Shown here one piece after another: positions 1 through 8,757 of a stretch of 41,933 bases of DNA. Position numbers and translations under genes: made by a program. Position 1 is the stretch's first letter; every line of letters begins with the position of its first letter. Source of the stretch: Phenylobacterium sp. (GTDB taxonomy: Bacteria > Pseudomonadota > Alphaproteobacteria > Caulobacterales > Caulobacteraceae); the NCBI RefSeq assembly GCF_030646615.1, contig NZ_JAUSLG010000061.1, positions 1-41,933 of the forward strand, written 5' to 3'. The notes under the pieces were generated by a model. The model saw only the letters and a program-made list of their open reading frames with translations. It did no database searches and was not told where the DNA came from.

Positions 1-63
1 CCCGCCAGTCGTCTCGACGAGCTCCTGCCGTGGAACTGGACGCCCACGGCGCTTGCCGCCTAA
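1..63 (+). CDS. IS66 family transposase TnpC, C-terminal fragment
   Basis: Frame 1 is open from the window edge to a TAA at 61-63 and gives 20 residues containing DELLPWNW followed by a short Ala-rich tail. The D-[DE]-LLPWNW signature is the hallmark of the IS66 transposase C-terminal element. The rest of the gene, including the DDE catalytic core, lies off the left edge, so it is not known whether the element is intact. The stop codon lies 53 bases before the putative IS end, which fits the usual layout of these elements. Confidence 0.8.
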   Translation, partial: PASRLDELLPWNWTPTALAA

Positions 64-100
64 GCCACTTCCGGAGATTCACAGCCTAGCCGCCGCGGTC

Positions 101-116
101 CTCACCGGATGCGTAC
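101..116 (+). repeat. Putative IS66 right terminal inverted repeat
   Basis: CTCACCGGATGCGTAC ends with the inverted form of a GTAC-starting terminus typical of IS66 elements. It also supplies the ATG (109-111) that opens the downstream truncated ATPase frame. That start codon is therefore IS-derived and has no ribosome binding site before it. The assignment rests on recall of family termini, because the partner end is not in the window. Confidence 0.5.
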
Positions 117-1626
117 TCCTTTTCCGGACGGGCTAAAGATACTTCTCGATTATGAAATCACTTGGCCCGACACAGGCTCCCTCAATGACTCGCTTGAGAA
201 GTTTGTTCGATTTCAGCCGAAGGACGCTCCAGCGAACCATGTAACCGTGGGTCGGATCAATCCAAACGGGGGCTTTGAGGGACAGCAGTACCCGCGAGAT
301 ACTTTCCTTCAAATGGCTGAGCAGAAAAAAGACACTAGGTGGTGGGCTACTCAATACCTAAGATGGGGGCTTATTCGACTAGATGGACGATCTCGATTTA
401 ACCTTACAAACGACCAGAAGGGTGGAGATCTTCTCTCTAGGCCCGGAAATATCCTGGCGCACCTGTTTGTGGATGACGACTCTAGATCGGCGGTCCGGAA
501 TGTGCTCCATGACGCATTCTCACTACATTTTGTCATCGATCCGACTAGTCTAGGAACATTGAGAATTCGTCTCTCCGAAGATGTTCCGTTAGATGACGAG
601 CAATCGCTAAATGTTGATGCTAGGAATTTTCACCAAAAAGCGACATACATTAAGGATGCAAGTGATGGACTTCAGGCATTTACAGGTATTGTAACCGCCG
701 TTCATTCCGGAGACTTTCACACTATACTTGTAGATGAGCCGGAAGCTTTTCTTCACCCTCCATTGGCAAGGAAGCTGGGGAAGCATCTGTCCTCCCTGGT
801 AACTGAACGCGGCGGGTCACTCATGGCCTCAACGCATAGCCCAGATTTCCTGATGGGATGTCTTCAGGCGACAAAGGACGTTAGGGTGCTTCGCCTAGAA
901 TACGGTTCTGGAAAATCTCGTGGTAAAATGGTTGATCCAATAAAGCTAGAAAGCTTTTTGAGAAAGCCATTGATGAGAAGCGCAAATGTAATATCGTCTC
1001 TCTTCTACGATGGAGTCATCGTTTCCGAGTCAGACAATGATCGCGCCTTCTATGCGGAAGTGTACTATCGCCTCACTGAGGCGGGGGTTGATTATCCCTC
1101 TATCCTATTTGTAAATGCACAGAATAAACAAACGATAAGGGACATCGTAGGGCCGCTTCGTGAATTTGGTGTGCCAGCAGCTGCAATTGTGGATATCGAT
1201 ATCATAAAAGATGGTGGAAAGGACTGGACTGAATGGCTAAAGTCCGCTCGCGTACCAGACGCGCTCCATCTTGGATACGGCCAGCAGCGATCGGCGATTA
1301 AGGACGTACTGATCGCTTCTGGCAAAGACATGAAAAAGGATGGTGGTGTAGATATCCTGTCTGGACAAGGCCGCAAGGCCGCTGACGCGATGTTCAACGT
1401 ACTTGACAGCTATGGCATATTTGCAGTCAGGCGAGGAGAGCTCGAACACTGGCTCCCCGAATTGAATATCCCGGGCAAGAAGACAGATTGGACGGTGAAT
1501 ATGTTGGATCGGATGGGAAGTGACCCAGCCGCTGCCTCGTACGTCACTCCCAATGGCCAGGACGTCTGGTCCTTTGTCGACAAAGTAACCGCTTGGGTCA
1601 AGGACCCGGCGCGACTCGGGATGTGA
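109..1626 (+). pseudogene. 5'-truncated AAA/ABC-type ATPase with TOPRIM domain (OLD-family-like nuclease), cut by IS66
   Basis: This is an open frame of 505 residues whose first codons lie inside the IS end. What remains of an ABC/SMC-type ATPase is clear: Walker B VDEPEAFLHP (D209, E210) and the H-loop STHSPDF (H243). A TOPRIM domain follows, with the acidic residue in SESDNDR (E307) and a DID pair (D362, D364). That order is the layout of OLD-family nucleases and related defence ATPases. No Walker A (GxxGxGKT/S) is present anywhere, although in this family it lies near the N-terminus. The simplest reading is that the IS removed the 5' end. The gene is markedly AT-richer than its neighbours, with ATA, CTA and AGA codons that are rare elsewhere here, which indicates recent transfer. 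A residual TOPRIM protein could still be made if the IS provides a promoter. A partner gene is not visible. Confidence 0.72.
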
Positions 1627-1963
1627 TCTTAAAGCGTGCGCCGGGCTCTGCCACGCCGTGGGCGAAGGCCCTGACGAAGTTGTGGCGCTCATGTGGGGCG
1701 CGTGGGGCATTAATGGAAAAAGAATCACTCTCGCCGGAGGCGGCCATACAGCAGGCGCTTGCTAGCGCCCTGAGGTGGGTTGGCCGGTTGCCGCGCAAAC
1801 GGACTTCCAAACAACTCGGGAGTGTCCTGATATCGGACGAGGCCTCAGGTCCGGAAATTGGCGCACAGCGGATGCGAGACTTACGCAGGCCGCGGACTTC
1901 CCCTTCTGGAGTTGATGCGCGTTCCCGCGACGCCGTGCTTGCTGCCCTGGCCAAACCACCGAC
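1627..1963. other. Intergenic stretch without a convincing gene
   Basis: This is the region between the truncated ATPase and the glnD promoter. A plus-strand frame (1593-1967) and minus-strand frames are open here, but none resembles a known family, has a ribosome binding site, or shows clean codon bias. G+C rises from about half to the genome level across it, so it probably marks the junction between transferred and native DNA. No tRNA remnant or att-like repeat was seen. Confidence 0.5.
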
Positions 1964-1992
1964 CTGACGCGCCAAGGCTGATCCCCTATATG
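1964..1992 (+). promoter_or_regulatory. Probable glnD promoter
   Basis: CTGACG (1964-1969), 17 bases, then TATATG (1987-1992) is a good housekeeping-sigma match. It would give a transcript starting near 1998, with a leader of about 27 bases before the glnD ATG. It is a sequence match only. Confidence 0.5.
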
Positions 1993-2024
1993 CTGTACCT
2001 GCGCCGCCACAGCCCCCAGAGCCC

Positions 2025-4853
2025 ATGCCCCCTCGCCTGAAGCCCACCCGCCTGGAATATGTCGTCGATGGGGTGCGGTTGCGCGCTCAGTTGTCGGCGG
2101 CGGCGCTGGATGCGGCCGGCGATGAGGCCGAGCAGCGTCGGCGGGCGCTGGAGATCCTGAAACAGGCCCTGTTTCGCGGCCGGATGATCGCCAAGGAGCG
2201 GCTGGAGAATGGGGCCGGCGGCATCGAGACCGCGCGGCTCCTGTCCGGGGTCACCGACGAGGTGGTCACCGCCCTCTATGACTTCACCACCGTCCACATG
2301 ATCCGGGCGCGCAATCCCACCGAGGGCGAGCGCCTGTGTGTGATGGCGGTGGGGGGCTATGGGCGCGGCACGCTCGCGCCCTTCTCCGACCTCGATCTGC
2401 TGTTCCTTAGGCCCTACAAGCAGACCGCCCATGTGGAGAGCGTGATCGAGTTCATGCTCTACGCCCTATGGGATCTGGGCTTCAAGGTGGGGCACGCCTC
2501 GCGCACGGTGGACGAGTGCGTCAAGCTCGCCCGGGAAGACTTCACCATCCGCACCTCGATCCTGGAGGCCAGGCGCCTGATCGGCGACGAGGCCCTGGCC
2601 CAGGAGCTGAAGACCCGCTTCCGCAACGAGGTGGTCAAGGGCACCGGGGCGGAGTTCGTCGCCGCCAAGCTCAAGGAGCGCGATGAGCGCCAGGCGAGAG
2701 CCGGCGCCAGCCGCTACATGGTCGAGCCCAATGTGAAGGACGGCAAGGGGGGCCTGCGGGACCTCAACACCCTCTTCTGGATCGCCGAATATCTGAACCC
2801 GTCCCAGCCGGTGGACGGGGTGCCGCAGCTGGAGATGTTCGAGGGCCGGGAGATCCGCGCCTTCATCCGGGCCTTCGACTTCCTCTGGGCGGTGCGCGCC
2901 CACCTGCATTTCGCCACCGGCCGGCCCGAAGAGCGCCTGACCTTCGACCTGCAGCCGGAGATCGCCCAGCGAATGGGCTATGGCGACCGGGCCGACAATC
3001 CGGCCGTCGAGCGCTTCATGCGGCGCTACTTCCTGATCGCCAAGGAGGTGGGCGCCCTGACCCGCGTCTTCGCCGCCAAGCTGGAGGCCGATCGGGTCAA
3101 GTCCGCGCCCCGCGGGATTTCCCGCCTGTTCCCCGGCAGCGGCCGCAAGACCACCCGCAAGCCCCTGGACGTGGCCGGCTTCATCGAGGAGGGCGGGCGC
3201 CTGGACGTGGAGGGGCCGGAAACCTTCGAGGCCGATCCGCTCAACCTGTTGCGGCTGTTCCAGATCGCCGACCGGCGGGACCTCGATTTGCATCCCGACG
3301 CCTTCACCGCCGCCACTAGGTCGCTGGGCCTCATCACCTCGAAGGTGCGGCGCGACCCCAAGGCGGCGAAGATCTTCCTCGACATCCTGGCCGGGGGCCG
3401 CGATCCGCAGCGGACGCTGACGCTCATGACCGAGGCCGGCGTGCTGGGGCGCTATCTGCCGGAGTTTGGCCGCATCGTCGCCCAGATGCAGTTCAACATG
3501 TACCACTCCTATACGGTGGACGAGCACACCCTGCGGGCGGTTGGTGTGATCGCCGACATCGCGGCTGGCCGCCTGGTGGACGATCATCCCCTGGCCGTCT
3601 CGCTGATGCCGCAGATCCAGGAGAAGGACGTCCTCTTCCTGGCCATGCTGCTGCACGACACCGGCAAGGGCGGCGTGGCCGGCGGCCAGGAAAAGGCCGG
3701 CGCCCGGGCCGCGAGGGCCGCCTGCGAGCGGCTGGGCCTGCCGCGGGCCCGCATCGACCTCGTCGCCTGGCTGGTGGAGCATCACCTGGAGATGAGCGAC
3801 TACGCTCAGAAGCGCGACATCTCCGATCCCCGCACCGTGGCCGACTTCGTGCGCATGGTGCAGACGCCCGAGCGCCTGCGTCTCTTGCTGGTGCTGACCG
3901 TGGCCGACATCCGCGCCGTGGGGCCCGGCGTCTGGAACGGCTGGAAGGGCCAGCTGCTGCGTGACCTCTACGCCTCGGCCTCAGCCGTGTTCCGCGGCGG
4001 GCGGGCCAATGACGCCGTGGCCGTGGTGCGCCAGCGCCAGGCCTTCGCCGCCGCCGACATCCGCGCCCGGCTGGTGGAGGCCGACCCCGCCGCCGTGGCC
4101 TGGGGGGAGGCCATGGAGGACGCCTATTTCACGGGCTTTGGCCAGGACGAGATCGCCATCCATGCCGCCGTCTCCCAGCGGGCCCATGCCGAGGGCGCCG
4201 CTGCCATGGGCTATGTGCGCGAGGACCTGAACGCCGCCGAGCTGGTGGTGGCCGCCAAGGACCGGACCCGGCTGTTCGCCGACCTGACAAGGGCGATCAC
4301 CGTCTCCGGCGCCAGCGTGCTGGGCGCCCGGGTCTTCACCTCCCGCCAGGGCCAGGCGCTCGACGTCTTCTATCTGCAGGACATCACCGGCCAGCCCTTC
4401 GGCCACGACAATCCCGCCGCCCTGCCGCGCCTGGCCGAGGCCCTGGAGGCCGCCGCCCGCGGCGATGTCCCTCAGGGCGAGCCGCCGCGGGCCGGGGCCG
4501 AGGCGCGGACCGCGGCCTTCGCCATCAAGTCCACCGTGCTGATCGACAATGAGGCCTCGGAAAGCGCCACCATTGTCGAGGCTTCGGGCCGCGACCGGCC
4601 GGGCCTGTTGACGGCGCTGGCCAATACGCTGGCCGACGCCGGCCTCTCCATCACCTCGGCCCATATCGATTCCTATGGGGAGCGGGCGGTGGACGCCTTC
4701 TATGTCACCGACGCCGCCGGCTGGAAGGTGACGCAGACCAAGGCGCTGACGCCGCTCAAGACCGCGCTGCTGGCCGCCCTGAACGAGGGCGACGCCGCCC
4801 GCATCCGCAAGAACACCCGCCTGCAGCGCGCCCCGGCCAGCTTCGCCCGCTGA
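2025..4853 (+). CDS. glnD: GlnD, PII uridylyltransferase / uridylyl-removing enzyme
   Basis: GlnD is the bifunctional cytoplasmic nitrogen sensor that uridylylates PII proteins when glutamine is low and removes UMP when it is high. At 942 residues it has the full domain order. The nucleotidyltransferase site is GGYGRG followed by S-D-L-D (G110-G115, D122 and D124). An HD hydrolase domain has HDTGKG at H544-D545. Two C-terminal ACT domains lie at about 738-820 and 848-925. The ATG at 2025 gives an N-terminus (PTRLEYVVDG) like that of Caulobacter homologues, although the ribosome binding site is weak. It is transcribed alone, with a plausible promoter just upstream, and ends 3 bases from the convergent kinase gene. 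All catalytic residues expected for both activities are present. No PII or glutamine synthetase gene is nearby. Confidence 0.97.
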   Translation: MPPRLKPTRLEYVVDGVRLRAQLSAAALDAAGDEAEQRRRALEILKQALFRGRMIAKERLENGAGGIETARLLSGVTDEVVTALYDFTTVHMIRARNPTEGERLCVMAVGGYGRGTLAPFSDLDLLFLRPYKQTAHVESVIEFMLYALWDLGFKVGHASRTVDECVKLAREDFTIRTSILEARRLIGDEALAQELKTRFRNEVVKGTGAEFVAAKLKERDERQARAGASRYMVEPNVKDGKGGLRDLNTLFWIAEYLNPSQPVDGVPQLEMFEGREIRAFIRAFDFLWAVRAHLHFATGRPEERLTFDLQPEIAQRMGYGDRADNPAVERFMRRYFLIAKEVGALTRVFAAKLEADRVKSAPRGISRLFPGSGRKTTRKPLDVAGFIEEGGRLDVEGPETFEADPLNLLRLFQIADRRDLDLHPDAFTAATRSLGLITSKVRRDPKAAKIFLDILAGGRDPQRTLTLMTEAGVLGRYLPEFGRIVAQMQFNMYHSYTVDEHTLRAVGVIADIAAGRLVDDHPLAVSLMPQIQEKDVLFLAMLLHDTGKGGVAGGQEKAGARAARAACERLGLPRARIDLVAWLVEHHLEMSDYAQKRDISDPRTVADFVRMVQTPERLRLLLVLTVADIRAVGPGVWNGWKGQLLRDLYASASAVFRGGRANDAVAVVRQRQAFAAADIRARLVEADPAAVAWGEAMEDAYFTGFGQDEIAIHAAVSQRAHAEGAAAMGYVREDLNAAELVVAAKDRTRLFADLTRAITVSGASVLGARVFTSRQGQALDVFYLQDITGQPFGHDNPAALPRLAEALEAAARGDVPQGEPPRAGAEARTAAFAIKSTVLIDNEASESATIVEASGRDRPGLLTALANTLADAGLSITSAHIDSYGERAVDAFYVTDAAGWKVTQTKALTPLKTALLAALNEGDAARIRKNTRLQRAPASFAR

Positions 4854-4856
4854 AGC

Positions 4857-5405
4857 TCAGGGCCGGACGGACCTCGCCAGCTCCGCCACCAGGGGCCTGG
4901 CCTGGCCCGGCCAGGTGAGGCGGAAGGCTTTCAGGTGGGCGAAGCGCGGATCGGCCAGGCGCGCGGCGTACTCCGCTCGGCGGCGCTCGAAGGTGGACCA
5001 GGCCCAGCGGATGGGATGCTCCGGGGTGAACCACATGGCCGCGGACTCCCGGTTGCCGGTTCCGGGCCATAGCTCCTCACCGCTGATCGCCCGCGTCAGC
5101 GAGCGCCAGACCACCCGGCGCATGACCACCGGCCGGTCATAGTCCAGCCAGATCAGGTGGGTGGCCCGGCTCCAGATGCGGTCGCGCACATTGGAATAGC
5201 CGCCGGCCATGACCCAGGTCGGGTTGGCGATGGCCGCATCGATCCGGCGGATGAACGCCGGCCGGTCGGTGTCGTTCAGCGAGACCCATCCCGGCTGCCA
5301 GTTGATGGCGTCGAGCTCGAAGTGCGGCACGTCCAGGGCCTTCGCCAGGCGACCGGCCAGGGTGGTCTTGCCGGAACCCGAGGTCCCGACCACGACGATG
5401 CGCAT
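4857..5405 (-). CDS. Adenylate-kinase-like P-loop protein (topology-modulation/FlaR type)
   Basis: A 182-residue protein starting MRIVVVGTSGSGKTTLAGRLAKAL. The Walker A GTSGSGKT (7-14) is at the very N-terminus, followed by HFELDAINWQPGW, a pattern shared by small P-loop kinases annotated as adenylate kinase or DNA topology modulation protein FlaR-related. Substrate and role are not established for this group, so no specific function is claimed. It lies 4 bases downstream of the CaiB-family gene on the same strand and is probably co-transcribed with it. It converges with glnD, with only 3 bases between the stop codons. Confidence 0.8.
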   Translation of the reverse strand: MRIVVVGTSGSGKTTLAGRLAKALDVPHFELDAINWQPGWVSLNDTDRPAFIRRIDAAIANPTWVMAGGYSNVRDRIWSRATHLIWLDYDRPVVMRRVVWRSLTRAISGEELWPGTGNRESAAMWFTPEHPIRWAWSTFERRRAEYAARLADPRFAHLKAFRLTWPGQARPLVAELARSVRP

Positions 5406-5409
5406 GGGC

Positions 5410-6639
5410 TTACTCCGGCGCAGATCGCTGGCGGACCTCGGCGAAGACCTCTTCGGTCTGTTCGCCCAGGCGCGGGGGGTGGCGGCGGATGTTGGACGGG
5501 GTCTTTTCGAACTTCACCGGCGGACGGATGGCCTTATAGGGGCCGATATGCGGGTGATCGTAGCGCTCGAACAGGCCGACGGCCTCCAGGTGCGGATCGC
5601 TTTCCAGGTCCTCGAAGCGATTGGTCTTCTGCACCGGGATGGACAGGCCCTTGAGCAGGGTCAGCCATTCGTCGGTGGTCTTGGTGGCCGTGACCTCCTC
5701 GACCATGGCGTAGAGCTCGCGGGTGTGCTTGGCCCGCTGGGCGTAGTCGGCAAAGCGCGGGTCCTTGGCCACCGTCTCGGCCCAGCCGGCCACGGCGAAG
5801 AACTGGTCCCACTGCTTGTCGGTATAGGGCAGCAGGCCGATATAGCCGTCCTTGGTGGCGAAGGGCTTGCGGTGGGGATTGGTCACCCGCTGATAGGACC
5901 ACTGGCCGGTGGGCGGCTCATAGGCGTGGTCGTAGAGGTTCTCCACCAGGTTGAAGCTGGTGACGCATTCCAGCATCGGCACCTCGACGAACTGGCCCTC
6001 GCCGGTTTGCGCCTTGTGGAACAGGGCCGCGGTGATCGCCTGGGCCATGAAGAGGCCCGAGACCTTGTCGGCCACCAGGGTCGGCAGGATGCGCGGGGTC
6101 ACATTGCCGTCGGTGCGCGGCAAAAGGTCGGCGAGCCCCGAGGCCGACTGGATCAGATCGTCATAGGCCGGCTCCCCGGCATAGGGGCCTTCTGATCCAT
6201 AGCCGGCGGCGTGGACATAGATCACGTCGGGGCGGATCTTCTTCACCGCCTCATAGTCGAGGCCCAGGCGCTTGAGCCCCTCATAGCGGACCGATGCGGC
6301 GAACACGTCGCAGCTGGCGATCAGGGCCTCCAGGGCCGGGCGTATCGCGGCGTCCCGCAGGTTGGCCAGCACCGAGCGCTTGTTGCGGTTGATGGTCAGG
6401 AAGATGGGGCCAAGGTCCTTGGGGGCGCCTTCCGGGGGATGGCCGGCCCAGCGCATGATGTCGCCGCCGTCGCCGCGGCCCGAGCCCGGGTCCTCCAGCT
6501 TGATCACATCGGCGCCCTGGTCCCCCAGGATCTGGGTCGCATAGGCCCCGAACACCACGCTGGTCAGGTCCAGGATGCGGACGCCCGCCAGTGGCCCGGT
6601 GGCCTCCTTCGCCAGTTCCTTGCCTTCCGCCACGGCCAT
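5410..6639 (-). CDS. CaiB/BaiF family CoA transferase (class III)
   Basis: Class III CoA transferases move CoA between carboxylic acids through an aspartyl-CoA intermediate. This 409-residue protein has the family N-terminus GPLAGVRILDLTSVVFGAYA and the segment INRNKRSV (about 83-90). The likely catalytic aspartate is in AYDDLIQSASG (D160 or D161). Length is normal. It is divergent from an acyl-CoA dehydrogenase (84 bases between them) and precedes a small kinase in the same transcription unit. Neighbours suggest activation or transfer of an acyl-CoA in a catabolic route, but the substrate (carnitine, bile-acid-like, racemase-type or other) cannot be read from sequence alone. Confidence 0.88.
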   Translation of the reverse strand: MAVAEGKELAKEATGPLAGVRILDLTSVVFGAYATQILGDQGADVIKLEDPGSGRGDGGDIMRWAGHPPEGAPKDLGPIFLTINRNKRSVLANLRDAAIRPALEALIASCDVFAASVRYEGLKRLGLDYEAVKKIRPDVIYVHAAGYGSEGPYAGEPAYDDLIQSASGLADLLPRTDGNVTPRILPTLVADKVSGLFMAQAITAALFHKAQTGEGQFVEVPMLECVTSFNLVENLYDHAYEPPTGQWSYQRVTNPHRKPFATKDGYIGLLPYTDKQWDQFFAVAGWAETVAKDPRFADYAQRAKHTRELYAMVEEVTATKTTDEWLTLLKGLSIPVQKTNRFEDLESDPHLEAVGLFERYDHPHIGPYKAIRPPVKFEKTPSNIRRHPPRLGEQTEEVFAEVRQRSAPE

Positions 6640-6726
6640 TCTCCCCTATGCTTCTTATCGGCGTTTATGCTGCGCCAAAGAGATCGCGCCAAGCGACGAA
6701 CCACCGTGACGTAGAGGGAGGACGTG

Positions 6727-7893
6727 ATGGATTTCCAACTCTCCGACGAGCATCGGATGCTCAAGGAGCTGACGGCCCGCTTCGTCCGCGATCACCTCAT
6801 GCCCCTGGAGGCTGGCGTCCTGGACCGGGAGGCGCAAGGCCAGGGCCTGTCCATCCCGCCCGAAGAGCACGCCCGGCTGGACGAGATCTCCAAGGAGCTT
6901 GGCCTCTGGGGCCTGGATGCGCCGGAGGATGTGGGCGGCTCGGACCTGCCCTATGTGGCCATGGTCGGCGTCGGCGAGGAACTGGGCCGCACAATCACCC
7001 CCTACACCCTGCCGCCCGACAGCCCGAACCTGCGCATGCTGATGGCGACGGTGAACGAACGCCAGCGCGAGGCCTATCTGGCGCCCTATGTGCGCGGCGA
7101 GACCGTCTCGGCCATCGGCATTTCCGAGCCAGGCGCGGGCGCTGATCCCTCGGCCATGATCACCAAGGCCGTCCGCGACGGGGACGACTGGATCATCAAT
7201 GGCCGCAAGATCTGGATCACCCGGGCGGCTGACGCCGACTTCACCATCCTGATGGCGGTGACCGACACCGAGAAGCGCGCCCGGGGCGGCATCTCGGCCT
7301 TCCTGGTGGACAAGGGCGCGCCGGGCTTCAACGTCCTGCGGCAGATCCCGATGATCGGCGGCCAGTCCACCTATGAAATCGCCCTGGAGGATTGCCGGGT
7401 CGAGGGCTGGAAGCTGCTCGGCCAGGAAGGCGCAGGCTTTGCGCCGATGCAGATCCGGTTGGGGACGCGGCGGATCGAGATGGCCGCCTGGTCCATCGGC
7501 ATGGCCCAGCGGGCCCTGGACATGATGGTCGAATACGCCCCGCAGCGGAGCACCTTCGGCGCGCCGCTGTCGGAGCGCCAGGCGATCCAGTGGTGGGTGG
7601 CCGATGCGGCGACCCGCATCCATGCCGCTAGGCTGATGACCTATGACTGCGCCTGGAAGCTCGACCAGGGCCGCGACACCCGCATGGAAATCTCCATGAT
7701 CAAGGCCTACGCCACCGAGATGGCCTGGGAGGTGGTCGACCACGCCATGCAGACCTTCGGCGCCATGGGCATGACCAAGGAGCTGCCCCTGCAGCTGATG
7801 GCCACGCGCCTGCGCACCATGCGCATCTATGACGGCCCCACCGAAGTCCACAAATGGGTGGTGGCCCGCAACCTTCTGGGAACCCGCAAATGA
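6727..7893 (+). CDS. Acyl-CoA dehydrogenase family flavoprotein
   Basis: A 388-residue FAD-dependent acyl-CoA dehydrogenase that catalyses alpha,beta-desaturation of an acyl-CoA. Family landmarks include SAIGISEPGAGADPSAM, IINGRKIWITRA in the middle domain, RIEMAAWSIGMAQRALD, and a C-terminal IYDGPTEVHKWVVAR. The ATG at 6727 is preferred over GTG 6724 because GGGAGGA ends 4 bases before it. In classical medium-chain enzymes the last motif reads YEGT, with Glu as catalytic base. Here the aligned residue is Asp, as in ACAD10/11-like members. Its last four bases (ATGA) overlap the crotonase start, so the two are translationally coupled. Confidence 0.93.
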   Translation: MDFQLSDEHRMLKELTARFVRDHLMPLEAGVLDREAQGQGLSIPPEEHARLDEISKELGLWGLDAPEDVGGSDLPYVAMVGVGEELGRTITPYTLPPDSPNLRMLMATVNERQREAYLAPYVRGETVSAIGISEPGAGADPSAMITKAVRDGDDWIINGRKIWITRAADADFTILMAVTDTEKRARGGISAFLVDKGAPGFNVLRQIPMIGGQSTYEIALEDCRVEGWKLLGQEGAGFAPMQIRLGTRRIEMAAWSIGMAQRALDMMVEYAPQRSTFGAPLSERQAIQWWVADAATRIHAARLMTYDCAWKLDQGRDTRMEISMIKAYATEMAWEVVDHAMQTFGAMGMTKELPLQLMATRLRTMRIYDGPTEVHKWVVARNLLGTRK

Positions 7894-8669
7894 GCACCAA
7901 GGCCGACCATCTCACCATCAGCGTCCAGGACCATGTGGCCCAGCTGGTCTTCCACCGGCCGCCGGCCAACCATGTGTCGGTGGAACTGGTCGCCGACCTG
8001 GCCGACGCCCTGCTGGCCCTCGACAGGGACCCGGCCGTGCGCGCCAGCGTCCTGGCCTCCGACGGCAAGCCCTTCTGCGCCGGCGCCGACCTCGCGTCCC
8101 CCACCGGCATCGGCGGGTCGGGCATGGGCGGGGTCTCAGACCTCTACGACCAGGCGATCCGGCTGTTCTCGGTGGAAAAGCCCATCGTGGCCGCCGTCCA
8201 GGGGGCGGCGGTGGGCGCAGGCCTGGGGCTGGCCCTGGTGGCCGATTTCCGGGTGGCGGCGCCCGAGGCGCGGTTCTCGGCCAATTTCGTCAAGCTGGGC
8301 TTCCATCCGGGCTTTGGCCTGACCCACACCCTGCCCCGGGTGATCGGCGCGCAGAGGGCCGATCTGATGTTCCTGACCGGTCGTCGCATCCGCGCCGAGG
8401 ACGCCCTGGCCTTTGGCCTCGTGGACGAGCTGGTCCCGGCCAATGAGCTGCGCCAATCGGCCTTCGCGCTGGCCGCCGAGCTGGCGGAGAACGCGCCGCT
8501 CGCCGTCGTCGCCACCCGCAGGACGACCCGCGGCAAGCTCGCCGATGCCGTGCGCGCCGCCACCGCCCACGAGCACGTCCAGCAGACCACCCTGCGCGCC
8601 ACCGAGGATTTCGCCGAGGGCGTGGCGGCGGTGAACGAACGTCGCCCGGGCCAGTTCAAGGGGCGGTGA
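7890..8669 (+). CDS. Crotonase-superfamily protein lacking both hydratase glutamates
   Basis: A 259-residue crotonase-fold protein annotatable as enoyl-CoA hydratase/isomerase family. The CoA-binding and oxyanion segments are present (PFCAGADLAS at about 61-70, and GAAVGAGLGLALVADF at 105-120). However, the two catalytic glutamates of true enoyl-CoA hydratases align with G113 and F133 (ARFSANFVKLGFHPGFG). A standard hydration reaction is therefore unlikely, and isomerase, lyase or another crotonase chemistry should be considered. The start is the ATG at 7890, which overlaps the dehydrogenase stop in an ATGA junction. The co-translated pair implies consecutive steps on one acyl-CoA. Confidence 0.88.
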   Translation: MSTKADHLTISVQDHVAQLVFHRPPANHVSVELVADLADALLALDRDPAVRASVLASDGKPFCAGADLASPTGIGGSGMGGVSDLYDQAIRLFSVEKPIVAAVQGAAVGAGLGLALVADFRVAAPEARFSANFVKLGFHPGFGLTHTLPRVIGAQRADLMFLTGRRIRAEDALAFGLVDELVPANELRQSAFALAAELAENAPLAVVATRRTTRGKLADAVRAATAHEHVQQTTLRATEDFAEGVAAVNERRPGQFKGR

Positions 8670-8682
8670 GGGCCGGGAGGCC

Positions 8683-8727
8683 GCCCTCGTCCTTCGAGGC
8701 CGCTTCGCGGCGCCTCAGGATGAGGGC
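8683..8727 (+). repeat. Palindromic intergenic repeat, copy A
   Basis: A 45-base imperfect hairpin. The outer arms GCCCTC/GAGGGC close over TCCT...AGGA and a GC-rich inner stem with a TTCG loop. The core 'TCCTTCGAGGC ... GCCTCAGGATGA' is a repeat type I recall from intergenic regions of Caulobacteraceae and other alphaproteobacteria. It lies between convergent genes, where it could also end transcription. Confidence 0.6.
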
Positions 8728-8757
8728 GAATGGGAGCATGGAGCCGCCCCCCACCTC

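Larger units (their letters stand above)
1..116 (+). mobile_element. Right end of an IS66-family insertion sequence (left part outside window)
   Basis: The first 63 bases encode the C-terminus of an IS66 TnpC transposase. About 50 bases later the sequence CTCACCGGATGCGTAC (101-116) reads, on the other strand, as GTACGCATCCGGTGAG, which resembles the GTA-starting terminal inverted repeats of IS66 elements. The base composition then changes abruptly. I take 116 as the probable outer end. The matching left end and the expected 8-bp target duplication (117-124 would be the right copy) lie outside the window and could not be tested. Confidence 0.72.

Noticed and set aside
109..1626. A complete, functional defence nuclease
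   Set aside because: Walker A is absent and the start codon belongs to the IS end, so the ATPase cannot be intact. No partner gene such as a GajB-like helicase is visible.
1593..1967. Possible 124-residue gene between the truncated ATPase and glnD
   Set aside because: It overlaps the end of the previous gene and has no family resemblance or ribosome binding site; the opposite strand is equally open.
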